Positions 4,942 through 5,210 of a DNA stretch of 5,210 nucleotides are shown piece after piece. Source of the DNA: Anaerolineae bacterium (GTDB lineage Bacteria > Chloroflexota > Anaerolineae > Aggregatilineales > Aggregatilineaceae); contig JAFGJA010000645.1 of the NCBI GenBank assembly GCA_016929355.1, positions 1 through 5,210 on the forward strand, in the 5' to 3' direction. The notes under the pieces are model-generated. The model was not told the origin of the DNA. It was given only the letters and a program-made list of their open reading frames with translations, and did no database searches. A program made the translations under genes and the position numbers. Each line of letters opens with the position of its first letter. The stretch's first letter is position 1.

Positions 4942-5210
4942 ATGAAACGATGGATGGTGATCCTGACCCTTGTAGTCAGTTTACTAGTGGTGTTGGCCGC
5001 ACTCCCCGCCGCCGCCCAGGACGATGAACACGGCGAAGAAGCTGATCACAGCGAGGATGTACTGCGCGGTGCGGCAGTGTACGCCACCTATTGCCAGGCA
5101 TGTCACGGGCCAACCGGCGAGGCGCTTGGTACCGGCGCAGCGTTTGCGGCGATCACATACGATCACGACACGGCACATGAGGCGATCTTAGCGGGTGGCG
5201 CGCTCATGCC
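4942..5210 (+). CDS. Exported class I cytochrome c, N-terminal part, cut by the window edge
   Basis: The open frame runs from ATG at 4942 to the window end, 89 full codons. Residues 1-25 form a Sec signal peptide (MKRW, then a hydrophobic core, then LPAAA with likely cleavage before QDD). A short acidic, histidine-containing linker follows (QDDEHGEEADHSED, 26-39). The haem motif is CQACH at 51-55 in the context GAAVYATYCQACHGPTGEA, which is typical of small mono-haem class I cytochromes c. M89 in GGALM(P) is a plausible axial methionine ligand, so the haem domain would be short and nearly complete at the window edge. The protein should act outside the cytoplasmic membrane in electron transfer, but its partner is not visible. 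It could be a free cytochrome or the N-terminal domain of a larger protein. It has its own promoter-like box and is divergent from the kinase, so a metabolic link to the sugar genes is not implied. Confidence 0.85.
   Translation, partial: MKRWMVILTLVVSLLVVLAALPAAAQDDEHGEEADHSEDVLRGAAVYATYCQACHGPTGEALGTGAAFAAITYDHDTAHEAILAGGALM

Noticed and set aside
4984..5178. Minus-strand open frame of 64 codons opposite the cytochrome c
   Set aside because: The plus-strand frame has a signal peptide, a CxxCH haem motif and a strong ribosome binding site, so the antisense frame is a shadow.

Overview
This 5.2 kb window is bacterial chromosome, with GC in the mid-to-upper 50s by eye. Genes are tightly packed and intergenic gaps carry GC-rich palindromic repeats. 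The repeat style, the low-similarity membrane proteins and the gene mix (FGGY kinase, FSA-type aldolase, S9 peptidase, small secreted cytochrome c) suggest Chloroflexota, perhaps an Anaerolineae-like lineage. That placement is inference: no rRNA or other marker gene is present.

Five genes lie on the minus strand and are read right to left. They are an FGGY sugar kinase best called xylulokinase (3324-4856), an FSA-type fructose-6-phosphate aldolase/transaldolase (2607-3296), two tandem paralogous six-helix membrane proteins (1632-2498 and 523-1377), and the N-terminal part of an S9/prolyl-oligopeptidase-like protein that runs off the left edge (1-443). One gene lies on the plus strand at the right edge: an exported mono-haem cytochrome c (4942-5210), cut by the window end and preceded by a perfect TATAAT box and a strong Shine-Dalgarno sequence.

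The kinase and aldolase are 27 bp apart and form a convincing two-gene sugar-phosphate unit. The kinase would phosphorylate a ketose, and the aldolase would act on a sugar phosphate with Schiff-base chemistry. The two membrane proteins share a helix layout and a soluble motif resembling ABC-2 permeases, but no ATPase gene is visible next to them.

The least ordinary parts are non-coding. Between the two paralogues is a 155-bp element with 13-bp terminal inverted repeats, a 6-bp target duplication and two internal GC-rich hairpins, so it looks like a MITE. Between the aldolase and the first membrane gene is an ~85-bp pair of inverted GTAGGG-type palindromes (BIME/REP-like). Its outer end supplies the aldolase stop codon, and it also creates a false upstream start for the membrane gene. 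No rRNA, tRNA or CRISPR array was seen.
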